NCBI GenBank assembly: GCA_002382445.1
Contig: DGAQ01000073.1
Span: 4,196 to 68,195 of the forward strand
DNA length: 64,000 nt
Direction of reading: 5' to 3'
From: Porticoccaceae bacterium UBA4026
Lineage (GTDB): Bacteria; Pseudomonadota; Gammaproteobacteria; Pseudomonadales; Porticoccaceae
The position numbers were made by a program, and so were the translations under genes. Positions 23,806 through 31,489 of this stretch are shown here, in pieces (positions within the stretch are counted from its first letter, which is position 1; each line of letters starts with the position of its first letter). The notes under the pieces are model-generated. The model had not been told where the DNA came from and did no database searches. It saw only the letters and a list, made by a program, of their open reading frames with translations.

Positions 23806-24495
23806 ATGAGTAGTTTTTGGACGGTATGGGTTTTTCGTTTTGTCCCGAGTTTTTTTGTCATCGCGGTATGCATCGGTATTTTTAGTTATCCGGGGGGTAA
23901 TATTCATAACCCTGAGCAAATTGGTTATTCTTTTACCCACAATTTCTTGAGTGATTTAGGTGGCTACCGATCGCATTCTGGCGAGGTAAATTTTATTTCG
24001 TCGTTCTTTTTTAATGCAGGCATGTTTTTTTTTGCCGCGGTCGGCGTTGGTTTTTTGTATGTGCCGGCTTTATTTAAAGAAGATAGGGCCAATTACCGTT
24101 TGGCCTTGCTTGGCTCTGTACTCTTTTTGTTTGGTACGACCTTTTTTTCTGGAGTAGGTCTAACACCCTATGATCTGTATCTTGATCTACATGTATTTTT
24201 CGCAGTGAATGCATTTAGATTTCTGGTTCCCGCATCCATGCTCTATCTCATCCTGTTATTACGTAGTGGGGTAGATAATCGTTTTGCTTTAGTGACTGGG
24301 GCTTATCTAGTTTGTGTCGTTGCTTATGTGACTTATCAGATGATGGGTGGAAACCCCTTTGATAGTGCTGAAGAGATGGTTAGACAGGCAACAATTCAGA
24401 AATTGATTGTGATGGCCAGTGTCGTCAGTATTTTCTCTTTGAGTTTTGCTTTTGAGCATCAGGCTCGCTTGCAGGCTGCTCAGTCGAGACAGTAA
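23806..24495 (+). CDS. Six- to seven-span membrane protein, DUF998-like
   Basis: A 229-residue integral membrane protein with about six or seven hydrophobic spans, beginning WVFRFVPSFFVIAVCIGIF. The loop after the first span reads YSFTHNFLSDLGGY, where N-F-x-S-D-L-G is the pattern seen in DUF998-type membrane proteins. GVGLTPYDLYLDLHVFFAVN in the centre places charged Asp and His residues near membrane borders. No function is established for this group. The ATG at 23806 follows GGGGAG. It is divergent from fbpA and convergent with the CsoR operon; no co-transcribed partner is seen. Confidence 0.8.
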   Translation: MSSFWTVWVFRFVPSFFVIAVCIGIFSYPGGNIHNPEQIGYSFTHNFLSDLGGYRSHSGEVNFISSFFFNAGMFFFAAVGVGFLYVPALFKEDRANYRLALLGSVLFLFGTTFFSGVGLTPYDLYLDLHVFFAVNAFRFLVPASMLYLILLLRSGVDNRFALVTGAYLVCVVAYVTYQMMGGNPFDSAEEMVRQATIQKLIVMASVVSIFSLSFAFEHQARLQAAQSRQ

Positions 24496-24532
24496 AGCCA
24501 GTGCATGGCGACAGCGAACTGGGGTCTCTGTT

Positions 24533-24796
24533 TCATTTACGTTTAAGCACCCGCATTAGTTCTTGAATCTTGGTATCAATATCTTCATTGGATTGAAGTG
24601 AAGCGGTGACACATTGTTGAATATGTTTCTCGAGAATTTTGTTCTCTACCGTGGTTATGGCTGACTTCGCAGCCCTTAATTGGTCAAGTATATCGATACA
24701 ATATTGTCCTTCATCGACCATCCGGGCGACGCCTTTAATTTGGCCGCTAATGCGGTTCAAGTTAGGGATAAGGAGCTTATGACAAGATGACTTCAT
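24533..24796 (-). CDS. csoR: CsoR/FrmR-family metal-sensing repressor
   Basis: An 87-residue all-helical DUF156 repressor. LIPNLNRISGQIKGVARMV is the DNA-binding helix 1. The ligand pattern is Cys in GQYCIDIL, then His and Cys in LEKHIQQCV. This Cys-His-Cys set matches Cu(I)-sensing CsoR, in contrast to RcnR (nickel/cobalt) or CstR (persulfide). The ATG at 24796 follows AAGGACC and gives the family N-terminus; the frame is open 39 codons upstream but only over the preceding gene. It is the last gene of a four-gene operon whose first start codon is covered by a CsoR-type operator, so autoregulation is likely. The cognate metal is inferred as copper, but mercury or another thiophilic metal is possible given the neighbours. 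Confidence 0.88.
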   Translation of the reverse strand: MKSSCHKLLIPNLNRISGQIKGVARMVDEGQYCIDILDQLRAAKSAITTVENKILEKHIQQCVTASLQSNEDIDTKIQELMRVLKRK

Positions 24797-24810
24797 ATTA
24801 GGTCCTTGGT

Positions 24811-25176
24811 CTAGATTATCAGTGGGACAACGTAGGTGAAAAAGCTGGCAAATACAAAAATACCCGTCGACATAAAGTAGAGCCTTTGTGATCGTCGGCG
24901 GGTTGTCATGCAAGTTCTGCCCAACTCAGGATCTAGAGGGCAGGGTAATCTAGCAGTGCGGTAGTTGATAATCCCCGCGATGACAATCATCACTAATGCA
25001 AACAGACTGATCGGCAACTTATACTGCGACAGGGTGACCAAGAAGGGGGCAGCGCTGACTAGACTGGCAAAACTTGCTCCCGCACCCAAGCTTACAAATA
25101 CTGCAGGTAAGGCGCAGCAAATCAACGTCGATGTAGAGGCAAATAATGAGAAATAATTACTAGTCTTTTCTTCCAC
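24811..25176 (-). CDS. MerT-like membrane transport protein
   Basis: A 121-residue inner-membrane protein with three spans. A vicinal Cys pair lies in the first span (STLICCALPAVFVSLGAG, about residues 17-34), a second Cys pair in the cytoplasmic loop (CPLDPELGRTC, about 79-89), and a third span ends FTYVVPLII. This layout (CC in helix 1, a loop Cys pair, three helices) is that of mercuric transporter MerT, though no merA is nearby. It probably passes a soft metal ion from the periplasmic HMA protein encoded just upstream. The start is GTG at 25176, one base after the stop of that gene, implying tight coupling. The direction of transport is not certain. Confidence 0.72.
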   Translation of the reverse strand: MEEKTSNYFSLFASTSTLICCALPAVFVSLGAGASFASLVSAAPFLVTLSQYKLPISLFALVMIVIAGIINYRTARLPCPLDPELGRTCMTTRRRSQRLYFMSTGIFVFASFFTYVVPLII

Positions 25177-25177
25177 T

Positions 25178-25588
25178 CTAATTTGCCAATATCTGAATAT
25201 TAGTGGCGTTAAGACCGTTATTGAGAATTTTTTTCTTGATATCGGCTAGATCAATCTCAACATCCGCTGGATAGGCTAAAAGTACTTTGCCGGAGGCTAG
25301 GTCGACATCGATTTTGCTAACTGATTTATCTTTGCCAAAAGTCTTCTCTATTCCGCGCGCACAAAAGTCACAGACCATTCCTTGGACGCTAACTAAAGCA
25401 ATCTGACTATTATCCAAATCAGTGACGAATATATCGAAGCGCTGCGGGTCTACTACAATCTTTTCTCCGTCAACCATAGTTTCATGCAGATGCCCTTCAT
25501 GTGAGTGCATATTGTCCATCTCGTGATGCCCAGCCTGAGCGACAGCTGTAGCCAGAAAAAAGCTTGTTGCGATTAGTATTTTTTTCAT
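25178..25588 (-). CDS. Periplasmic heavy-metal-associated (HMA) domain protein, MerP-like
   Basis: A 136-residue exported protein. The signal peptide is MKKILIATSFFLATAVAQA (1-19). The mature N-terminus is rich in His and Met (HHEMDNMHSHEGHLHE), a likely metal-binding tail. The HMA fold spans roughly residues 62-136. Its ligand loop is VQGMVCDFCARGIEK with CDFC (C-x-x-C), shifted from the usual GMTCxxC only slightly. It should bind Cu(I) or another soft metal in the periplasm and hand it to the MerT-like protein. The ATG at 25588 follows AGAGAGAA; a longer frame upstream would bury the signal peptide. It begins 27 bases after the stop of the barrel gene. Confidence 0.82.
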   Translation of the reverse strand: MKKILIATSFFLATAVAQAGHHEMDNMHSHEGHLHETMVDGEKIVVDPQRFDIFVTDLDNSQIALVSVQGMVCDFCARGIEKTFGKDKSVSKIDVDLASGKVLLAYPADVEIDLADIKKKILNNGLNATNIQILAN

Positions 25589-25614
25589 AATTTTCTCTCT
25601 TAGTTTAATGGGGT

Positions 25615-26214
25615 TTAAAAGCGATACATTAGATGAAGAGTCCAATCGGTGGACCTGTGATAGGCCACTTCAACCATTGCGCCGCTTTTAAATAATCTTA
25701 ATACTGGGTAAGTTGTTCGTTTGTCCTCGAGGTCATCTTTTTTAGTTTCAACCATGAGCCAGGTATGAAGGTCGCCGTAATCACCAAGATAAGGTGCGAT
25801 ACCTATCTTTGCGGATTGCTCAAATAGATCATAGCCGATACCGGAGACCTGTTTGGCGGAGAAGCCCGCAAATAGCCGTCTTGTCTCCCAGTCACCGGTT
25901 AGGGCATAAAAATGATTGTCAGCGTTGGTTAAGCCGACTCCTGTTTTGATATATAAATTGCGTTGAGATGCAGCGGTGTTCTTTCGGTTCAGTAGGTAGG
26001 TAAACCTGGCTGAGGGGAAATACTCATTACTTATCTTGTCTTGTTGGTAATCCAAGCCTATAGAGTAGTTTATGTTAGGCGTGTAGTGCCAATAAATATT
26101 ATCTGGCTGCCCGCCTATGTTGAGCATAAGAGTATGACCACCTACATATGAGATGGGTCGCGCTTGAGATTCCAAGGTTGTTAGTAATATTAAGACCAAA
26201 ATTAAGCTCTTCAT
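25615..26214 (-). CDS. Predicted outer-membrane beta-barrel-type protein, first gene of the CsoR operon
   Basis: A 199-residue protein with signal peptide MKSLILVLILLTTLESQA (1-18). The mature part has alternating hydrophobic/polar strands rich in Tyr and Trp (WHYTPNINYSIGLDY, ARFTYLLNR, WTLHLMYRF) and ends in Phe, the usual C-terminal signature of outer-membrane barrels. There are about eight possible strands; no Cys. No family is recognised. The start ATG at 26214 gives an intact signal peptide but has no proper Shine-Dalgarno and overlaps the palindrome 26213-26229, so a leaderless or near-leaderless mRNA is likely. Its place at the head of a metal operon suggests a role in metal passage or sensing at the outer membrane. 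Confidence 0.72.
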   Translation of the reverse strand: MKSLILVLILLTTLESQARPISYVGGHTLMLNIGGQPDNIYWHYTPNINYSIGLDYQQDKISNEYFPSARFTYLLNRKNTAASQRNLYIKTGVGLTNADNHFYALTGDWETRRLFAGFSAKQVSGIGYDLFEQSAKIGIAPYLGDYGDLHTWLMVETKKDDLEDKRTTYPVLRLFKSGAMVEVAYHRSTDWTLHLMYRF

Positions 26215-26229
26215 ACCCCGGTAGGGTAT
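26213..26229. promoter_or_regulatory. CsoR-type operator overlapping the start of the metal operon
   Basis: ATACCCCGGTAGGGTAT is a pseudo-palindrome with half-sites ATACCC and GGGTAT, the form of known CsoR/DUF156 operators (A/T-rich flanks around a GC-rich core). On the minus strand it covers bases -15 to +2 of the first gene and a TACCCT hexamer that could be the -10 of a promoter with TTGCAA (26245-26250) as -35, 16 bases apart. Repressor binding would block transcription initiation directly. Confidence 0.72.
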
Positions 26230-26310
26230 ACTAAAGTATTAGATTTGCAAGACATTAATGCGGTTTCATGCTTCAAAGCGGGAATAGGTGTTTTTAGCCA
26301 CAAAGAAAAA

Positions 26311-26330
26311 GGGATGCCAAACGGCATCCC
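26311..26330 (-). terminator. Rho-independent terminator of the 835-residue TonB receptor gene
   Basis: GGGATGCC and GGCATCCC form an 8-bp perfect stem with loop AAAC. On the minus strand it is followed by TTTTTC, making a good terminator for the receptor gene. The plus-strand side also has CTTTTAG, so weak bidirectional action is possible. Confidence 0.82.
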
Positions 26331-26343
26331 TTTTAGTGGACTT

Positions 26344-26369
26344 TAAGTCAGACTCTAAGGTCTGACTTA
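26344..26369 (-). repeat. Second perfect hairpin downstream of the TonB receptor gene
   Basis: TAAGTCAGAC (26344-26353) and GTCTGACTTA (26360-26369) form a perfect 10-bp stem with a 6-base loop, 27 bases after the receptor stop and just before the terminator. Without a T-run it is more likely an mRNA 3'-end stabiliser or pause structure. Confidence 0.6.
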
Positions 26370-26396
26370 AGCTTCTATAGATTCATTAAGAATCAA

Positions 26397-28904
26397 TTAG
26401 AAGTTGTATCCTGCACTCATGTACCAGAAAGCACCTTCGATACCCATAGGCGAAGTCTCGTAGTAGATGCCGCCAAGTACGCCACCTGGCACGCCTTCAG
26501 CTACAGCGCCAGCTGAGCCTTCGATACGCTCTGCTTTTTGATCAAAGATGTTTTGAGCACCAACAGAAACGTTGAAGTTATCAGTGATGTTGTAAGTCAC
26601 TTCTAAGTCAACTGTAACCGCTGCGTCAGCGTCAGTACCGAACCAGTCAGCGTGCACTGCATAGTACTCGCCGAAGTAGTTAGTACGAACAAAAGCGCTG
26701 ATCTGTTCCCATTGCTGATTCATAGTGAAAGTTGCACGATGATTTGGCAGTCCTTCTTCTAGACGCTTCACCTTGCTGTCGCTAGTTACGCTACCCTGAT
26801 CAGATACTTCGGTGTCAGTGTAGTTATACGCTGCACTAAAGTCAGTTGATCCACCGAAAAGGTTAGTGTCGTAAGTTGCTACAATATCTAATCCTGAAGT
26901 TTCAGTGTTGAAGTCATTAGTAAAGTAGTTTACTTCACCGATCAACTCTGGGTTAGGAACACCAGCAGCGCCCATAGCAGCTCGCTGAGCAGCAGTAGGT
27001 GCAGCATTACTTGTTAGAGCGATACGGTCTTCTACTTCAATGTTGAACCAGTCAGCCGTAAACTCAACTTCACCAAGTGTAGCAACGATACCCATTGCAA
27101 AGCTCGTAGACTCTTCTGGTTGCAGATCGCCTGCGCCCAGTTTAAAGCCAGGTAGCGTTTGAGCCTGAGTCAACTCACCATTGACAAGAGTAGTCTGCGT
27201 GTTTACCACGTTAGCCTGGCCCTGAGTTGGAGCTCTGAAACCAGTACTGTGAGATCCACGTAGCGCAACGTTATCAGTCAACTGAAGGTTGAATGCTAGC
27301 TTGTAGTTAGCCGTGTCGCCGAAGCTTGTGTAGTCTTCGTAACGAACCGCACCCTGGACTAATAAGTTGTCAGATACTTGGTTTGAAACGTCAACGTACA
27401 TTGCGTAGTTACGACGAGAGAACGCACCAGCTGAGTCAGGTGAGAAACCTGCAAAACCGTGAGACCCTACGTTGAAACCTTGAGTAGCATACTTACCAGC
27501 TTTCCAAGATGATTCTTCACCTGAGATAACAGAGAAAGTAGTTTCACGCCATTCAGCACCGTAACCAACGCTCATAGTACCGTATTCCTTCGACAGATCT
27601 AAATTGAAGGTTTTCGCTAACTGGATATAGCTACCTGTCTCAAAGTTACGTGGCGAGTCAGGACCCATTGATGGGTTAAAGGTGTTCTTCAAACCAAATG
27701 AAGCTTCGTTACGACCAACCGAACCACTAACGTCATACGCAGTGCCGGCCATTGGCCCTGCAGCAATCTTGCCGCTTCTTCCCATGGTGAAAGATGAGTC
27801 AGTGATGTTGCCTGTAAAGCGAGGCGTATAGCCACCAGGAGCCGCTTGGTTGAGAATGTAGCAATTTGGATCTGCGATAACAGCATCACGTCCGGCATAA
27901 TCAGATGGATCAAGAGCAGTTGGACAGTTACCAGACATATCGCCTGTAACGTCAGCAATCAGACGAGTACCATCACCTTTTGTGAATACGCCGCCACGAC
28001 CATCAGGATTGCGATAGTAGAAACCGCCATCGATATCGCGCTCAGAGTAATTACCGAAAGCGTAGGCTTTTCCGCCATTACCAAGGTCTAAACCAGAGTT
28101 AAAGAAGAAAGTTACATCATCATCAATCTGAGGAGCACCCCAAATTTGAGCTGGAAGAGTAACAGAGGTGTTACCTGCGTCGATAAGAGCCTGAGCATCT
28201 GGACGCTGAACACTGCGAGAGGTCGCTTCATTATCTTTCATCTGGAAGCTAAGGTTGATAAAGCCAGCATCAGTTAATGGCATGCCAATTTTACCGGCTA
28301 TAACTGTAGTTGCGCCATCGCCTTTGCTGTACTCGCCTTGCTTAATAGTCAAACGTCCGCCTTCAGATGAATCATCTAAGACAAAGTTGATGACGCCAGC
28401 AACCGCGTCAGAACCATACTGTGCCGCAGCACCATCACGCAAAATTTCAACTCTCTTAAGCGCGATACTTGGAATCACAGAAATATCTGGACCCTGTGAT
28501 CCGTCATTAACACCACCGCCTTGGAAGGCGATAACTGATGCACGGTGACGACGCTTGCCGTTAACCATAACCAAGGTACTGTCTGATGACAGGCCACGCA
28601 GGTTAGCGGGACGAATCATACTTGCCGCATCACTGATAGGCTGTAAGTGAACATTTAATGAAGGTACAGCACTTTGAAGTTGCATAAGAAGGTCATTGCT
28701 GCCTGTTTTGCCAAGTTCTTCAGCATTGATAACGTCAACGGGCACTGGTGAATCTCCCACAGAGCGAGGTGCCCCACGAGAACCCACTACAACGATCTCT
28801 TCTAGCGTCGCTTGGGCGGCAGTCGCCACTGTTGGTAGCGCAATGCCACCAGCAATTATTGCTGCTGCAATCGAGTTGATTTTCCAAATATTATTTATTT
28901 TCAT
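26397..28904 (-). CDS. TonB-dependent outer membrane receptor (835 residues)
   Basis: A full-length receptor with signal peptide about residues 1-29 (AAAIIAGGIALPTVATAA). The TonB box-like TLEEIVVVGSRGAPRSV comes next. The plug contains RPANLRGLSSDSTLVMVNGK, RRHR and VEILRDGAAAQYGSDAVAG, and the barrel carries GFRAPTQGQ and a C-terminal aromatic YMSAGYNF. The ligand is unknown; the plug type is the one grouped with siderophore, vitamin B12 and polymer receptors. GGGGAG stands five bases before the ATG. Codon choice looks uniform and selected, and two tandem hairpins follow the gene, as might be expected for a highly expressed transcript. It is monocistronic and convergent to nothing close. 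Confidence 0.93.
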   Translation of the reverse strand: MKINNIWKINSIAAAIIAGGIALPTVATAAQATLEEIVVVGSRGAPRSVGDSPVPVDVINAEELGKTGSNDLLMQLQSAVPSLNVHLQPISDAASMIRPANLRGLSSDSTLVMVNGKRRHRASVIAFQGGGVNDGSQGPDISVIPSIALKRVEILRDGAAAQYGSDAVAGVINFVLDDSSEGGRLTIKQGEYSKGDGATTVIAGKIGMPLTDAGFINLSFQMKDNEATSRSVQRPDAQALIDAGNTSVTLPAQIWGAPQIDDDVTFFFNSGLDLGNGGKAYAFGNYSERDIDGGFYYRNPDGRGGVFTKGDGTRLIADVTGDMSGNCPTALDPSDYAGRDAVIADPNCYILNQAAPGGYTPRFTGNITDSSFTMGRSGKIAAGPMAGTAYDVSGSVGRNEASFGLKNTFNPSMGPDSPRNFETGSYIQLAKTFNLDLSKEYGTMSVGYGAEWRETTFSVISGEESSWKAGKYATQGFNVGSHGFAGFSPDSAGAFSRRNYAMYVDVSNQVSDNLLVQGAVRYEDYTSFGDTANYKLAFNLQLTDNVALRGSHSTGFRAPTQGQANVVNTQTTLVNGELTQAQTLPGFKLGAGDLQPEESTSFAMGIVATLGEVEFTADWFNIEVEDRIALTSNAAPTAAQRAAMGAAGVPNPELIGEVNYFTNDFNTETSGLDIVATYDTNLFGGSTDFSAAYNYTDTEVSDQGSVTSDSKVKRLEEGLPNHRATFTMNQQWEQISAFVRTNYFGEYYAVHADWFGTDADAAVTVDLEVTYNITDNFNVSVGAQNIFDQKAERIEGSAGAVAEGVPGGVLGGIYYETSPMGIEGAFWYMSAGYNF

Positions 28905-29073
28905 AATTCTCCCCTAGAGAAATTATTTAGTTTACCTTGTGCGTTGAAAAAATTTCACACAAGACAGTGTGTCACGGTAACATAAATACAGATTAAAGCT
29001 AAATTATTGCCTCAAAACTTGATAAAATTGGGGAAAAGAAGCAGTAAATGTAAAAAAATGTGGGGTATAAGGC

Positions 29074-29292
29074 TTAATTGATCGGTGTTTTATAGCGTTC
29101 ATCTGGAATTTCTCGTGCCAGCTTAGGCAGTAAAAAGCCAGATAAGATAGCTTGGAGTTCATGGTAGATATGTAGTGCTTTGGTTTGATCAACTTCAAAG
29201 TGACTGGCGCATTGAACAGGGTCTAGTAAATACAGTTAGTAAGGACCGATGTTGCAGTCACTTAGTTCGCGCTTCCAGTTGGGTTTTACTTC
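29074..29292 (-). pseudogene. Broken gene remnant of unknown family
   Basis: On the minus strand one frame reads VKPNWKRELSDCNIGPY, then TAA at 29236-29238, then LYLLDPVQCASHFEVDQ, TKALHIYHELQAILSGF and LPKLAREIPDERYKT before a TAA at 29074-29076. The text on both sides of the internal stop looks like ordinary protein and stays in one frame, which suggests a C-terminal fragment disabled by a nonsense change. No family is recognised with certainty. The rest of the 488-base gap between the TonB receptor and tadA shows only AT-rich promoter-like sequence. Confidence 0.38.
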
Positions 29293-29392
29293 TTAAAGTT
29301 ACTGTGGATTATGGTGAGGGATTTTTCCTGATGATGCTGGCATGATAGTGTTCAGTGATGACTGTATTTTACTTTTACGCGACACATAGACA

Positions 29393-29857
29393 ATGGGGAC
29401 TAGAGTGAGCACAGATATTATTTATATGGCTAGGGCGCTCGAATTAGCTCAGCAGGCTGCCGAGGCTGGAGAAGTGCCGGTGGGAGCGGTGATTGTAAAA
29501 AACGGAGAGGTTATTGGGGAGGGTTATAACCAGCCTATTGCTCGCGCCGACCCTACAGCTCACGCTGAAATAATGGCTTTACGCAACGCTTCTTCTTTTG
29601 TGAACAACTATCGCCTGACCGGTTGTGACCTCTATGTCACCATAGAGCCTTGCACTATGTGTGTGGGCGCTATGGTTCATGCGCGAATTAAACGAATTAT
29701 TTTTGGAGCAGTTGAGACTAGGGCGGGTGCGCTGCAAAGTCAATTGCAGCTAATGGATGGCGATCATTACAATCATTCTATCGACTGGCAGGGGGGTGTT
29801 CTAGCTGATCAGTGCGGTGCGATTATGCGCGGTTTTTTTCGTGAAAAACGAAAGTAA
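29393..29857 (+). CDS. tadA: tRNA-specific adenosine deaminase TadA
   Basis: A 154-residue zinc deaminase that converts adenosine 34 of tRNA-Arg(ACG) to inosine. The zinc and catalytic motifs are HAE at residues 57-59 and PCTMC at 86-90, with VPVGAVIVKNGEVIGEGYN before them and GALQSQLQLM and the C-terminal FFREKR after, all typical of bacterial TadA. Two starts are possible: ATG at 29393 or GTG at 29405, which has GGGG seven bases upstream; either keeps the whole domain. The protein length equals the family norm. It converges with mltF, only 16 bases apart. Confidence 0.95.
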   Translation: MGTRVSTDIIYMARALELAQQAAEAGEVPVGAVIVKNGEVIGEGYNQPIARADPTAHAEIMALRNASSFVNNYRLTGCDLYVTIEPCTMCVGAMVHARIKRIIFGAVETRAGALQSQLQLMDGDHYNHSIDWQGGVLADQCGAIMRGFFREKRK

Positions 29858-29873
29858 TTCAGCGGTTATAATA

Positions 29874-31403
29874 TTAAATACTAGGTAGGCTGTTAGATTC
29901 CCATTTGGGCTGACTTGCACTGTCGTTTGTTTTTTCTGATGGAGGATCTTTCAAGTGCAGAGAATAAAGCTCTAAGTAATTTCTATAGTATTGGATATTG
30001 CTTACATAGAGCACTGGTTCTGCGCCCCTAGCATAACCATACTTTAAGGTTGAATAGAATTTCTTTGTGCTGAGCAGTGGTAAATACTGCCTTACATCTT
30101 CCCATGAATCTGGATTTTTGCCACCACGCTGAGTCAAGATGCGTGCATCTTCTAGATGCCCAAAACCCACATTGTAAGCTGCCAAGGCGAGGAATGTTCG
30201 ATCCGGTTCAGTAATTCTAGCCGGTAGTCTAGCGCGCAATTTTGCTAGATAAGCAGCCCCGCCTTTAATACTTTGATTAGCGTCAAGTCGATTAGACACT
30301 CCCATCTCCTTGGCGGTATCTAATGTCAGCATCATTAACCCTCGAACACCGGTGGGAGATTTTGCCCTTGGGTTCCAGTGGGATTCTTGATAAGCCACTG
30401 CGGCGAGTAATTGCCAGTCAAGATTATTCTTGGCAGCAGTTTGTCGAAATAGGAGTTCATAGGTTGGTAGTCGCTTTGCGACTAATTGTCCAAGGCGTTT
30501 TGAGTCGGCAACAGAGAAGTTGTTACTTTGGGCTAAAAGTTGTTCTTTTAATCTCTCCATTTGACCGGAAGATATATAGTTGGTTAGAAATGTGTTTGCA
30601 GCATTAAGTAGTGAACCGTCCTCATGAGAGGGGAATGCCCAAGCCACCATCTGTGGTTCTGAAATATCTATTGCAAGGCCAGCATTGGGGTAAATGTGAC
30701 GGTTAACCAGATAGGCGATCGAGTCTACGACGGTGTAGTCGATCTCGCCAGTGTGGACCATTCGGATCAAGTCGCCCATTTCAATCTCGTCCTGCTCACG
30801 CCATCTGAGTTGCGGGATGTCGACGCTCAAGCTTTTAAGCTGTTCACTGTGAGATGAGCTGGTTATAACCAGTAGTTCACCGTCAATATCTGACAATGAT
30901 TTCGGTTTTGGCGTTCCTCGTCGGTATAACAGTTGATGAGTGACCTCTAGATAGGGTGCTGAGAACCTAAGTGATTGGCTCCGCTCTTCTGTCTGTACTA
31001 AATTTGCAGCTGCAAAGTCACCTTGAGGGCCGCCCACTGCGACCAATAAATTCCGAAGGCTTAGTTTTGATTGAACTCGCAACTCAACACCCAGACTCTT
31101 GGCAAAGGCTTTAGCGATCAAATAGTCTAAGCCATTTTTGCCTCTTCCGTCCTCAAAATAAGTGGTTGGGCCGGGAATAGTGAGCATAACGAGCTCGCCC
31201 TTTTCCTGGACTCTCTCTAAATGTGTTATTTGCTGGCTGCTGGAAAAATAAAAAATAATGGCTAAGGCAAGCGCCACCAAAACTGAGCGGTTACGTATTT
31301 TCCTAACTTTCTTCGATCGTTGCCGCATCAGTTTTCTGTCCATGCCCAAGGGTTTAGGTGATGTTGTTTTAGGAATAACAAATGATGAGACGATATTGTA
31401 CAT
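29874..31403 (-). CDS. mltF: Membrane-bound lytic murein transglycosylase F
   Basis: A 509-residue two-domain protein. The N-terminus is basic (RQRSKKVRKIRNR) followed by a membrane span at about residues 40-56. An ABC-type solute-binding-like domain follows (about 65-300, GKNGLDYLIAKAFAKSLGVE), then a family 1E SLT domain with the catalytic Glu in AAVAYQESHWNPRAKSPTGV at about 341-360 and AAYNVGFGHLEDAR. It cleaves the MurNAc-GlcNAc bond of peptidoglycan with 1,6-anhydro product. The annotated start MYNIV is the longest; MDRKLMRQRS at 31343 would give the more usual length. Divergent from purL, as in many gammaproteobacteria, and convergent with tadA. Confidence 0.93.
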   Translation of the reverse strand: MYNIVSSFVIPKTTSPKPLGMDRKLMRQRSKKVRKIRNRSVLVALALAIIFYFSSSQQITHLERVQEKGELVMLTIPGPTTYFEDGRGKNGLDYLIAKAFAKSLGVELRVQSKLSLRNLLVAVGGPQGDFAAANLVQTEERSQSLRFSAPYLEVTHQLLYRRGTPKPKSLSDIDGELLVITSSSHSEQLKSLSVDIPQLRWREQDEIEMGDLIRMVHTGEIDYTVVDSIAYLVNRHIYPNAGLAIDISEPQMVAWAFPSHEDGSLLNAANTFLTNYISSGQMERLKEQLLAQSNNFSVADSKRLGQLVAKRLPTYELLFRQTAAKNNLDWQLLAAVAYQESHWNPRAKSPTGVRGLMMLTLDTAKEMGVSNRLDANQSIKGGAAYLAKLRARLPARITEPDRTFLALAAYNVGFGHLEDARILTQRGGKNPDSWEDVRQYLPLLSTKKFYSTLKYGYARGAEPVLYVSNIQYYRNYLELYSLHLKDPPSEKTNDSASQPKWESNSLPSI

Positions 31404-31489
31404 GGTTTGCTAAATTCAATCTGCCAAAAGCCACGTTTTTCCGTTAGAATGCGATCTTTCCAACAGTGATTATTTCGAGATCCAAATTA

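Noticed and set aside
24796..24913. Longer CsoR reading with an extra 39 N-terminal residues
   Set aside because: The extension overlaps the MerT-like gene, and the ATG at 24796 has AAGGACC and the proper family start.
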